Source of the DNA: Pukyongiella litopenaei | GTDB lineage: Bacteria; Pseudomonadota; Alphaproteobacteria; Rhodobacterales; Rhodobacteraceae | Assembly (NCBI RefSeq): GCF_003008555.2 | Contig: NZ_CP027665.1 | Location: forward strand, 1,798,001 to 1,862,000 | Direction: 5' to 3' | Length of the DNA: 64,000 nucleotides | Part shown: one piece after another, positions 7,912 to 15,493 of the stretch | Layout: every line of letters begins with the position of its first letter | Numbering within the stretch: position 1 is the first letter of the stretch | Translations under genes and position numbers: made by a program | Notes under the pieces: generated by a model | What the model saw: the letters and a program-made list of their open reading frames with translations, nothing else | The model's database searches: none | Told to the model about the DNA's origin: nothing

Positions 7912-9546
7912 TCAGTCGTAGTCGCGCAGTTCGCGGCGCAGGATCTTGCCCACGGTCGATTTCGGCAGCGCCGCGACAAAGGCGATCTGCTTGGGCACCT
8001 TGTAGGCGGTCAGATGCTCGCGGGCATAGGCGGTGATGTCCTCGGTGCTCAGGCTCTTGCCCGCCTCGATCACCACGAACAACCGCAGGGCCTCGCCGGT
8101 CTTGTCGTCCGGCACGCCGATGCAGGCACATTCCGCGACGCCGTCGATATGGGCGATGGTCGCCTCGACCTCGTTCGGGAACACGTTGAACCCGGATACC
8201 AGCACCATGTCCTTCTTGCGGTCCACGATCTTGACATAGCCATCGCCGGTGAACACGCCGATATCGCCGGTGCGGAAATAGCCATCCGCAGTGAACGCGT
8301 CGTTGTTGGCTTCGGGGTTCTGCCAGTAGCCGCTCATCACCTGCGGGCCGGTGGCGCAGATCTCGCCTTCCTCGCCCAGCGCGACATCTTCGTCCTTGTC
8401 GTTGAGCAGCCGGATATCCGTCGACGGCACCGGCAGCCCTGCCGCGCCCGAGAAGCTCATCGTATCCAGCGGGTTCAACGCCAGCACCGGCGAGGTTTCC
8501 GACAGGCCGTAGCCCTGGCAGATCGGCCGCCCGGTGATTTCCTGCCACTTGTTCGATGTCGCCTCGAGCACCGGGGCGCCGCCGCCGATGGAAATGCGCA
8601 GCGCCGAATGGTCGATCGTCGCAAAACGCGGATGCATCACCAGCCCGGCAAAGAGGGTGTTCACCCCGGTCAGCATGGTCGGCCTGGCGGTTTCGAACAG
8701 GTCGAGAAGGTGATCCACGTCGCGCGGATCGGTAACCAGGTGGTTGGTGCCGCCCTGGTCGATATAGGTGATCAGGTTCGCCATCAGCGCGAAGATGTGG
8801 TAGAGCGGCAGCACCGTCAGCACCACCTCCTTGCCCGGCGAAATCGCGTCGCCCGCAAAGGCCCGGTATTGCAGCGTGTTCGCGACGAGATTGCCGTGGC
8901 TCAGCACCGCGCCTTTCGACAGGCCGGTGGTGCCGCCGGTATATTGCAGGAACAGCATGTCCTCGCCGGTCAGCGCCACCGGGTCGCGGGTCAGGTCCGC
9001 GCCGGCGCTCAGCGCCTCGGACAGGCGGTGAATGTCGGTAGGCATGGTGGCCGGGGCCGGGCTGGGCAGGGCGGGGCCGCCGGCATCGGACAGCTCGGCG
9101 GTGATCACATGCTCGACCGGGGTATCGGCGATCACCTTCGCCAGGGTCGGGGTCGACCCGGTAAAGATCACGATGGTCTTGACGCCGGCATCGTTCAGCT
9201 GGTGACGCAGTTCGTCGGGGGTGTACATCGGGTTGACGTTCACCTGGACCCCGCCGGCCAGGACGATCCCCGCCATCGCCACCGGGAACGCCATCATGTT
9301 CGGCATCATCACCGCGATCCGGTCACCCTTCTTCACACCCATCTCGTGCTGCAGATAGGCCGCGAGATCCTCGGCCAGCTTGCCGAACTGGGCAAAGCTG
9401 AGCGATGCGCCGCGATTGACGAACGCGGTATGGTCGCCGTAACGCGCGACCGCATCGGTGATCAGGTCCGCGACCGAACGGTTCGGATCCTGGGTGATCT
9501 CGTGCGGGGTGCCTTCGGAATAGGACTTGAGCCAGAATTTCGACAT
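7912..9546 (-). CDS. Long-chain fatty-acid--CoA ligase (AMP-forming)
   Basis: A 544-residue acyl-CoA synthetase. The P-loop YTGGTTGLSKGA binds ATP, then GYGLSETSP and RTGDIG are the next adenylation motifs, DRKKDMVLVSGFNVFP is the fatty-acyl CoA ligase signature, and KSTVGKILRREL supplies the catalytic lysine near the C-terminus. I chose the ATG at 9546 because GGAGG lies four bases upstream; a TTG at 9558 in frame overlaps that site. It starts the run acyl-CoA ligase-maoC-phaC-phaZ, which would activate fatty acids, hydrate enoyl-CoA, polymerise and later depolymerise PHA. No PhaR-type site was seen in its 200-base upstream gap. Confidence 0.9.
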   Translation of the reverse strand: MSKFWLKSYSEGTPHEITQDPNRSVADLITDAVARYGDHTAFVNRGASLSFAQFGKLAEDLAAYLQHEMGVKKGDRIAVMMPNMMAFPVAMAGIVLAGGVQVNVNPMYTPDELRHQLNDAGVKTIVIFTGSTPTLAKVIADTPVEHVITAELSDAGGPALPSPAPATMPTDIHRLSEALSAGADLTRDPVALTGEDMLFLQYTGGTTGLSKGAVLSHGNLVANTLQYRAFAGDAISPGKEVVLTVLPLYHIFALMANLITYIDQGGTNHLVTDPRDVDHLLDLFETARPTMLTGVNTLFAGLVMHPRFATIDHSALRISIGGGAPVLEATSNKWQEITGRPICQGYGLSETSPVLALNPLDTMSFSGAAGLPVPSTDIRLLNDKDEDVALGEEGEICATGPQVMSGYWQNPEANNDAFTADGYFRTGDIGVFTGDGYVKIVDRKKDMVLVSGFNVFPNEVEATIAHIDGVAECACIGVPDDKTGEALRLFVVIEAGKSLSTEDITAYAREHLTAYKVPKQIAFVAALPKSTVGKILRRELRDYD

Positions 9547-9747
9547 TGCTTCCTCCAAAACTGAATGTGTGAACCGGGCGGGTTGCCTTGCGTCGCATGT
9601 AGCGTGAAATCGCGGGCCGCCAGCCCCTTCGGGAGGTCTGCCGCAGCGTCACACAACCGGGACGTTGCGGAAAAGCGGGGTTTTCCGGCCGCCGGCCCGC
9701 GTCAGGCCTGCATCCGAGCGAGCAGTTTCAAGGGGAATCGGTCCCGC

Positions 9748-10566
9748 TCAGCCCGTCAATTGTGCGTGAACTTCGTCCAGGTCAATTTCGCCGACCGGCT
9801 GCCGGTTCGACGGATCCTCGAAATCATACCCGAACAGGTCGAAGTCGCGCTTGTAGATCTCATAGACCAGATGCATCGACAGATCGTCGAAATACGCCTC
9901 GACCGGATGCGCCCGTTTCGGCCCGTGGCCCTCGGATTCGTTGAACCGGGGGATGTCGTCCAGAACGACCGCGTGCGGCGTTTCGATGGCATCGAGCACC
10001 TGCGCCATGCCTTCGTTGAATCTCTCGGTCCAGATGATCCGGTCATAGGTGCCGCCATTGGCAACGAAGGTCGAGATATGGCCCGACATCGCCGACCAGT
10101 GAATGTCGGGATCCATCGGCCGCCGCCAGCGGATGGTGTCGCGCGCGAACAGCAGAAACCGCCGGAACGACCTGATCTGGTCGAACTCGCCCTTGCCGTC
10201 GTCGCCACCGACCTCGACCCCGTATTTGTAGGTCAGCAGCGGCACCAGGTTGCCACGATAGCGTTTGCCGTTGCGCTGGATACCGCAGATCTTGTCGAAG
10301 AAGGACGACAGGATACGGCTGTAGGGGTTGCGCACGCAGGTAAAGGCATAAGAGCCGTGTTCCTGCACGTTGCGGGTGATCGGGTCCTGGCTCTCGGGGC
10401 GGGCCCATTTGTGCAGCCCATCCTTTGCGTCGTGGATGTCACCGTCGAAGAACCGGCCATGATCCGAGTAGAACATGATCTGGCCAATGGTCGAGCAGGC
10501 GCATTTCGGCACCACGCGGTAAATCACGCTTTCGCTCTCTGTCATCCAGATGCCGGGATAGCCCAT
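9748..10566 (-). CDS. Sulfotransferase family 2-type protein
   Basis: A 272-residue protein with the two PAPS-binding signatures of the carbohydrate sulfotransferase family 2: VPKCACSTIGQ near the N-terminus (5'-phosphosulfate loop, Lys and Ser) and CVRNPYSRILSSFFDK (3'-phosphate loop, Arg and Ser). Such enzymes move sulfate from PAPS to glycan or lipid hydroxyls. No signal peptide or membrane anchor is visible, so it acts on a cytoplasmic precursor. It is divergent from the core-2-type glycosyltransferase at 10660, with a 93-base shared gap. The acceptor is unknown. The C-terminal third (from about residue 190) has no motif I recognise. Confidence 0.82.
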   Translation of the reverse strand: MGYPGIWMTESESVIYRVVPKCACSTIGQIMFYSDHGRFFDGDIHDAKDGLHKWARPESQDPITRNVQEHGSYAFTCVRNPYSRILSSFFDKICGIQRNGKRYRGNLVPLLTYKYGVEVGGDDGKGEFDQIRSFRRFLLFARDTIRWRRPMDPDIHWSAMSGHISTFVANGGTYDRIIWTERFNEGMAQVLDAIETPHAVVLDDIPRFNESEGHGPKRAHPVEAYFDDLSMHLVYEIYKRDFDLFGYDFEDPSNRQPVGEIDLDEVHAQLTG

Positions 10567-10659
10567 TTCCCCTCCGGTCGCCGCAACATCACGCCATTTT
10601 CGGCGACAAGACCAAATTAGCGCGGTTTCTTCAATCGTTCATCGGGTCTATCACTGGTC

Positions 10660-12270
10660 ATGAGCAGCGACACAGGGGTGTTATCGGGCGAAATGGCAAA
10701 AATTGCGTATCTCCTGCTGTGCCACAAGGACCCGGACGCGGTGATCGAACAGGCGCGCAGCCTGACGGCCGCCGGCGACTGCATGGTTATCCACTTCGAC
10801 GCCAATTCCGATGCGGGCGATTTTCGCCACATCTGCGATGCGCTGGCGGATGAACCCGGCGTGATGATGGCGCGCCGCCGGGTGCGTTGCGGCTGGGGTG
10901 AATGGTCGCTGGTACAGGCCACGCTGACTGCGCTGGAAACCGCGCTCGACGCCTTTCCCGACGCGACCCATTTCTACATGGTCTCGGGCGACTGCATGGC
11001 GATCAAGACCGCCGAATATGCCCGCGGCCTGCTGGACCGGGAAGACGCGGATTACATCGAATGCTTCGATTTCTTCGAAAGCGACTGGATCAAGACCGGG
11101 ATGAAGGAAGAACGGCTGATCTATCGCCACTACCTGAACGAACGCAAACACAAACGCCTGTTCTATGCGATGCAGGATGTGCAGCGGCGGCTGGGCCTGC
11201 AACGGGCGATCCCGGCAGACCTGCGGATCATGATCGGATCGCAATGGTGGTGCCTGCGGCGAACCACGGTCGAAGCCATTTTCGAGTTTCTCGGGAAACG
11301 CCGCGACGTGCTGCGGTTCTTCCGCACGACCTGGATCCCCGATGAGACCTTTTTCCAGACATTGGTGCGCCACCTCGTCCCCGCACCCGAGATCCGGGCC
11401 CGCACGCTGACCTTTCTGATGTTCACCGATTACGGGATGCCGGTCACCTTCCACAACGATCATTACGATCTCCTGCTGGCGCAGGATTACCTGTTTGCGC
11501 GCAAGATCAGCCCCGCCGCGCTGGAACTGAAGAACCGGCTCGGCGATCTCTATGCCCGAACCGGCGTCACCTTTCACATCTCGAACGAAGGCCGCGAACT
11601 GCACCGGTTCCTGACCTCGCGCGGCCGGATCGGAAACGCCTATGCCCAGAGGTTCTGGGAAACCGAGGCGTCGCTGGGCCGCGACCGCGACCTGATGATC
11701 ATCGTGTGCAAGAAATGGCACGTCGCCCGGCGTCTGCTGGACCGTATTCGCCGGGAAACCGGGATCCCGGCCGCCGAATACCTGTTCGACGAGGAACAGG
11801 CCGATCTTCCCGATCTGGGCGGGCTCGAAACCTCGCTGAAGAAACGGACACGGCACCGGCGGTCGCTGATGCGCATCCTGTTCGACGCGTGGCAAACCGA
11901 CCGCATGGTGATCTGCCTCGATCCCGGCCACATGGACCTGTTGCGCGATTTCGACGCCGACACCTGCACCACGCGCATCCTGGAACTGGATTGCGACTTT
12001 TCGGACGACGACCTCGCCGGTCACGCCAACCGGATCGGGCTGGCGGCCGACGATACGCCGGCGTCGGCGCTGGACCGGCTGCTGCCCGCGCTGCGCCGGG
12101 AAATCCGCCAGCAATCCGATACCATCCGCGACGGCGGTTTTGCCCATTTCACCCGCGTGCGCGAGGGTGCGGACCGGGCAGAGCTGGCGGCGGCGGTCGG
12201 GCGGTTCCTGTCAGTGCCCGCGGATACCGCCGCGCGCATCGCCGATATCGATGACCTGTTCGGCGGCTGA
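10660..12270 (+). CDS. Core-2/I-branching (GT14-like) glycosyltransferase with an extra C-terminal domain
   Basis: A 536-residue protein. Residues 12-300 follow the GT14 beta-1,6-N-acetylglucosaminyltransferase pattern: AYLLLCHKDP, HFDANSD, MVSGDCMAI (the S-G-D motif), GSQWWCLRR and WIPDETFFQTLV. Residues from about 350 form a second domain with DRDLMIIVCKKWHVARRLLD, likely the uncharacterised Rhodobacterales extension I know as DUF5928. It would add a sugar, probably GlcNAc, to a surface glycan, but donor and acceptor are not shown. Start is uncertain: ATG 10660 gives MSSDTGVL, while ATG 10693 gives MAKIAYLLLCHKDP; neither has a strong ribosome site. It is divergent from the sulfotransferase, suggesting a joint role in a sulfated glycan. 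Confidence 0.8.
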   Translation: MSSDTGVLSGEMAKIAYLLLCHKDPDAVIEQARSLTAAGDCMVIHFDANSDAGDFRHICDALADEPGVMMARRRVRCGWGEWSLVQATLTALETALDAFPDATHFYMVSGDCMAIKTAEYARGLLDREDADYIECFDFFESDWIKTGMKEERLIYRHYLNERKHKRLFYAMQDVQRRLGLQRAIPADLRIMIGSQWWCLRRTTVEAIFEFLGKRRDVLRFFRTTWIPDETFFQTLVRHLVPAPEIRARTLTFLMFTDYGMPVTFHNDHYDLLLAQDYLFARKISPAALELKNRLGDLYARTGVTFHISNEGRELHRFLTSRGRIGNAYAQRFWETEASLGRDRDLMIIVCKKWHVARRLLDRIRRETGIPAAEYLFDEEQADLPDLGGLETSLKKRTRHRRSLMRILFDAWQTDRMVICLDPGHMDLLRDFDADTCTTRILELDCDFSDDDLAGHANRIGLAADDTPASALDRLLPALRREIRQQSDTIRDGGFAHFTRVREGADRAELAAAVGRFLSVPADTAARIADIDDLFGG

Positions 12271-12275
12271 GCCGG

Positions 12276-12920
12276 TCACGACCGCCAGTTCGACAACCAG
12301 CGCCGGAACCGGCTGCGTTTCTCGGCCATGGCCACGCCCGCCTCGTCCAGATCGTCGCCCCATTTTTCCAGCACCGGGTCGATCCGCGCCTGCCGGAACC
12401 GGCGCCAGCGCACCCAGATCGCCCAGCAGATCGCGGCCAGCAGCGTCAGCACGATGATGTTGAACCACGGGATCAGCCGCACGTCCGGCCCCTCGACCGG
12501 CCGCACCGCCACCGCGTTGGGATAGATCGACAGGAATTCGTTGCGCCAGCCATAATGGCGCAGCACCACCCATTTCGGATTGTCCTTGGTCGAGATCAGG
12601 TCATGCACCTCGGTCTGGAGGTTGGAACTGTCGAGCTTGAAATAGGGCGGCCAGCCCCAGCCGGTATCCTCGTTCCGATAGACCATCGGGCGGCCCCGGG
12701 CATTGAACGCCTCGATGAAGCGCACATCGCGGTTGATCGAGCCCGTGGCTTCCTGCCCGGTATCGTTCTGCGCCCAGAAGATCGAATTCTCACCGAAATC
12801 GACGCGCCGCACCTCGGTGTTGACGACCCGAACCACGTCCTGATGCGGCAGCGTGTAATGCAGGAAAGACCCCGCCAGCAGCCACAAGACCAGGATCAGA
12901 ACCCATTTCACATAGACCAT
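12276..12920 (-). CDS. DUF1523 family membrane protein
   Basis: A 214-residue protein with one N-terminal membrane segment (VKWVLILVLWLLAGSFLHYTL), an approximately 130-residue non-cytoplasmic domain, and a second membrane segment (FNIIVLTLLAAICWAIWVRW) before a basic cytoplasmic tail. The sequence DVVRVVNTEVRR and DTGWGWPPYFKLD is typical of DUF1523, found mainly in Rhodobacterales; function unknown. The ATG at 12920 has AAAGG eight bases upstream, better than the GTG at 12926. It overlaps nothing but lies 12 bases from the small membrane gene upstream, so the two form an operon. Its stop faces the glycosyltransferase stop at a 5-base distance. Confidence 0.78.
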   Translation of the reverse strand: MVYVKWVLILVLWLLAGSFLHYTLPHQDVVRVVNTEVRRVDFGENSIFWAQNDTGQEATGSINRDVRFIEAFNARGRPMVYRNEDTGWGWPPYFKLDSSNLQTEVHDLISTKDNPKWVVLRHYGWRNEFLSIYPNAVAVRPVEGPDVRLIPWFNIIVLTLLAAICWAIWVRWRRFRQARIDPVLEKWGDDLDEAGVAMAEKRSRFRRWLSNWRS

Positions 12921-12932
12921 CGCCACCGCCTT

Positions 12933-13199
12933 TCACATGAAGTTCATCACATAGACCAGCACCGCGATCGTCACCAGCGGAACCACATAGACGCCGAGAA
13001 TCAGTTTGCGGCGAAACGACCTGTCATACCGCTGCAACCCGCGCCGGACAAAGGCCTCGCGGTCGCCGGCCATACCCTTGTCCCGCCATCGCGTTTCAAG
13101 CTTGCGACGCCGCATCGCCCGGGAATAGAGCGACAGCGCAACATAGATGACCGAAAGCACGATCATCAGAAGCAAGAGCAGTCGCAGCAACGCCAGCAT
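12933..13199 (-). CDS. Small membrane protein of unknown function
   Basis: An 88-residue protein with two membrane segments, one at the N-terminus (LLRLLLLLMIVLSVIYVALSLY) and one at the C-terminus (LILGVYVVPLVTIAVLVYVMNF), joined by a basic, arginine-rich loop of about 40 residues (RRRKLETRWRDKG...YDRSFRRK). Both ends would face the same side. I recognise no domain. It is directly upstream of the DUF1523 gene and probably cotranscribed with it. Confidence 0.65.
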   Translation of the reverse strand: MLALLRLLLLLMIVLSVIYVALSLYSRAMRRRKLETRWRDKGMAGDREAFVRRGLQRYDRSFRRKLILGVYVVPLVTIAVLVYVMNFM

Positions 13200-13287
13200 G
13201 GCCCGGCCTCCTCAGGGGATCCGGGACCAAGACTGCCGTTGCCGCCCCGCGTTGTCCACAGCGCGGACGCGCCGCGCCGATGACCGG

Positions 13288-14508
13288 TCAGCCAACCACG
13301 TTGAACGCCGGCCCGTAGGGATAGCCGGTGATGTTCTCGGCGCCGTCCCCGGTGATCACCAGGATATCGTGTTCGCGATAGCCGCCTGCCCCAGGTTGCC
13401 CCGCCGGGATCGTCAGCATCGGCTCCATCGAGATCACCATGCCCGGTTGCAGCACGGTGTCGATATCCTCGCGCAGTTCCAGCCCGGCCTCGCGGCCATA
13501 GTAATGCGACAGCACCCCGAACGAGTGGCCATATCCGAAGGTCCGGTATTGCAGCAGGTCGCGATCGGCGAGGAACCGGTTTATCGCCTGCGTGACCTCG
13601 GCACAGGAAACGCCGGGTTTCAGCAGCGACATGCCATATTCATGCGTGGCGACATTGGCCTGCCAGATCTTCAGGCTGGCCTCGTCCACGTCACCGGCAA
13701 ACATCGTCCGTTCCAGCGCGGTGTAATAGCCCGAGATCATCGGGAACGTGTTCAGGGACAGGATGTCGCCCCGCGCGACCACGCGACCGGTGACCGGGTT
13801 ATGGGCGCCATCGGTGTTCAGCCCGGACTGGAACCAGACCCAGGTGTCGCGGTATTCGGCGTCGGGAAAGGCACGGGCAATCTCGGCTTCCATCGCATCG
13901 CGGCCGGCCATCGCCACGTCGATTTCGCGCGCGCCGATCTGCACGGCGTTGCGGATCGCGTAGCCGCCGACATCGGCCACCCGCGCCCCTTCGCGGATCA
14001 GGGCGATCTCGGCCGGAGATTTCATCATCCGCTGCCGCATGGTGGCCGGGGCGATATCCAGCACCGCGGCCGGTGACAGGAAATCCTCGAGCAGGTCCCG
14101 CTGGGCCAGGGTCAGGTGATCGCCTTCACAGCCGACGACCCCGCCGGTTCCGGCCACATGCGCCACCGCGCGCCAGAAATTGTCGCGTTGCCAGTCGGTA
14201 TAGGTGAGGTTGTCGCAGAAACAGCGCCGCCAGGGCTGGCCCGCGTCGATCCCGGCGCTGATGGTGACCGTTTCGGTTTCCGTCACCACCAACCCGTAGG
14301 GCCGCCCGAACGAGCAATAGAGAAAGCCCGAGTAATAGGCGATGTTGTGCATCGAGGTGAGGACGGCGGCGGTCACGCCCCGCTCTTCCATAGATGCGCG
14401 CAAACCGGCAATGCGGGTTTCGTATTCGGCGGTGGCAAAGGGCAGAACTGCCTTGTCGCCGTTGTGAAAGCGGTAGAACTCGGGGCGGGACGTGTCGCGG
14501 GTGGTCAT
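13288..14508 (-). CDS. Creatinase (creatine amidinohydrolase)
   Basis: A 406-residue pita-bread-fold (M24) enzyme with very strong likeness to Pseudomonas putida creatinase: HNIAYYSGFLYCSFGRPY, DGGQPWRR-like DAGQPWRR, YTDWQRDN, WFQSGLNTDGAHNPVT, RTFGYGHSFG.LSHYYGREAG and GYREHDIL. His236 in the GAHN motif aligns with the catalytic His232. The reaction is creatine + water to sarcosine + urea in the cytoplasm, without a metal. ATG 14508 follows AAAGGAGG. No sarcosine oxidase, urease or creatininase lies in the window. The related M24 DMSP lyase DddP was considered and does not fit these blocks. Xaa-Pro peptidase is unlikely because the creatinase-specific residues are present. Confidence 0.88.
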   Translation of the reverse strand: MTTRDTSRPEFYRFHNGDKAVLPFATAEYETRIAGLRASMEERGVTAAVLTSMHNIAYYSGFLYCSFGRPYGLVVTETETVTISAGIDAGQPWRRCFCDNLTYTDWQRDNFWRAVAHVAGTGGVVGCEGDHLTLAQRDLLEDFLSPAAVLDIAPATMRQRMMKSPAEIALIREGARVADVGGYAIRNAVQIGAREIDVAMAGRDAMEAEIARAFPDAEYRDTWVWFQSGLNTDGAHNPVTGRVVARGDILSLNTFPMISGYYTALERTMFAGDVDEASLKIWQANVATHEYGMSLLKPGVSCAEVTQAINRFLADRDLLQYRTFGYGHSFGVLSHYYGREAGLELREDIDTVLQPGMVISMEPMLTIPAGQPGAGGYREHDILVITGDGAENITGYPYGPAFNVVG

Positions 14509-14624
14509 CGCAGACCCTCCTTTGCAGAAAGGTCCCGGCGTTCAGGACAGGGAAAGGGGGCGGGTTCAGGTGGCGACGCCATCGCCGGTGCCCGCGATCA
14601 TCCTGACGCCCGCCCCACCGCGAA

Positions 14625-15410
14625 TCAAGTCGTCAAGCGGCGCACCATGTCGCTTTCGGCATCCTGCAGATCATCGATCACGTCGAAATGGTGCCGTCCG
14701 GGCGCGATCACCAGATCCACCTTCCATTCCCCGGCCAGCCACCGCGCCTGGTCGACAAAGGCAGGGCGTTCCCCGGCACCCACCCACACCGTCACCTGCG
14801 CCGGGTGCCGGATGGTCATGAACAACGGGCTTTCCGCCTCGGCCTCGGCCGGGGTCAGGCGGAAATCATCGTTCATCTGCGTTTTCATCAGCGGCCGCAG
14901 GTCCGACAGCGGCGAGATCGGCATCACCGCCCGCAACCGGCCGGCCATCTTTTCCGGAACCAGCAGCGGGTCGAGCATCCGGGCGACCAGGTGCCCCCCG
15001 GCGGAATGGCCCGCCAGCGAGACCGGTCCCCGGGTCTGCGCGCAGATCGCCTGCACCGCGGTGGCGATCTGGTTGGTGATGTCGGATATCTTCACCGCGG
15101 GACACAGATCATAGGACGGCATCGCCACCGCCCAGCCGCGCGCCAGCGGACCCGCCGCCAGATGCGACCAGTCGCGCCGCCCGAAGGCACGCCAGTAACC
15201 GCCATGCACGAACACCACCGTTCCGGCCGGCACGGATTGGGGCAGGAACAGGTCATACCGCGCGCGATCGCCATCGCCATACCGAAGGTCGAGCCTCGCA
15301 TTGTCTCCCAGCGCGGCGCGAAACGCCTCGGCAGCCTTGGCCCAGCGCGGCGGGTAGTCGGCCGCACCCTCGATATGGGCCCCGTTGGCATAGGCATCGT
15401 CCCAGTCCAT
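14625..15410 (-). CDS. Alpha/beta hydrolase, kynurenine formamidase-like
   Basis: A 261-residue alpha/beta hydrolase without a signal peptide. The oxyanion motif HGGYW and nucleophile elbow GHSAGGHL (Ser) with a C-terminal GRHHFDVI (His) fit the arylformamidase/BD-FAE branch, which hydrolyses N-formylkynurenine or small esters. ATG 15410 has GGGAGAG upstream. It is 116 bases upstream of the creatinase gene on the same strand, so an operon is possible. The substrate cannot be assigned; kynureninase and tryptophan dioxygenase are not in the window, so the formamidase role is only a family-level guess. Confidence 0.7.
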   Translation of the reverse strand: MDWDDAYANGAHIEGAADYPPRWAKAAEAFRAALGDNARLDLRYGDGDRARYDLFLPQSVPAGTVVFVHGGYWRAFGRRDWSHLAAGPLARGWAVAMPSYDLCPAVKISDITNQIATAVQAICAQTRGPVSLAGHSAGGHLVARMLDPLLVPEKMAGRLRAVMPISPLSDLRPLMKTQMNDDFRLTPAEAEAESPLFMTIRHPAQVTVWVGAGERPAFVDQARWLAGEWKVDLVIAPGRHHFDVIDDLQDAESDMVRRLTT

Positions 15411-15493
15411 GTTCTCTCCCTTCGGAACTCGATATGGACAAACACTGCCCCAAATGGTTTCCCTTCGCGAGACTTTATTCAGGGAGCCCGATC

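Noticed and set aside
5878-9564. A 1228-codon open frame antisense to the PHA genes
   Set aside because: It is the mirror frame of GC-rich codons; its composition is His/Gln/Arg-rich without any domain, and the minus-strand genes have clear motifs and ribosome sites.
9547-9747. PhaR site before the acyl-CoA ligase operon
   Set aside because: Only CTGC-N1-GCAG is present; spacing does not fit CTGC-N3-4-GCAG.
13288-14508. DMSP lyase DddP, also an M24-fold protein of roseobacters
   Set aside because: The blocks and length match creatinase; DddP-type N-terminal sequence is absent.
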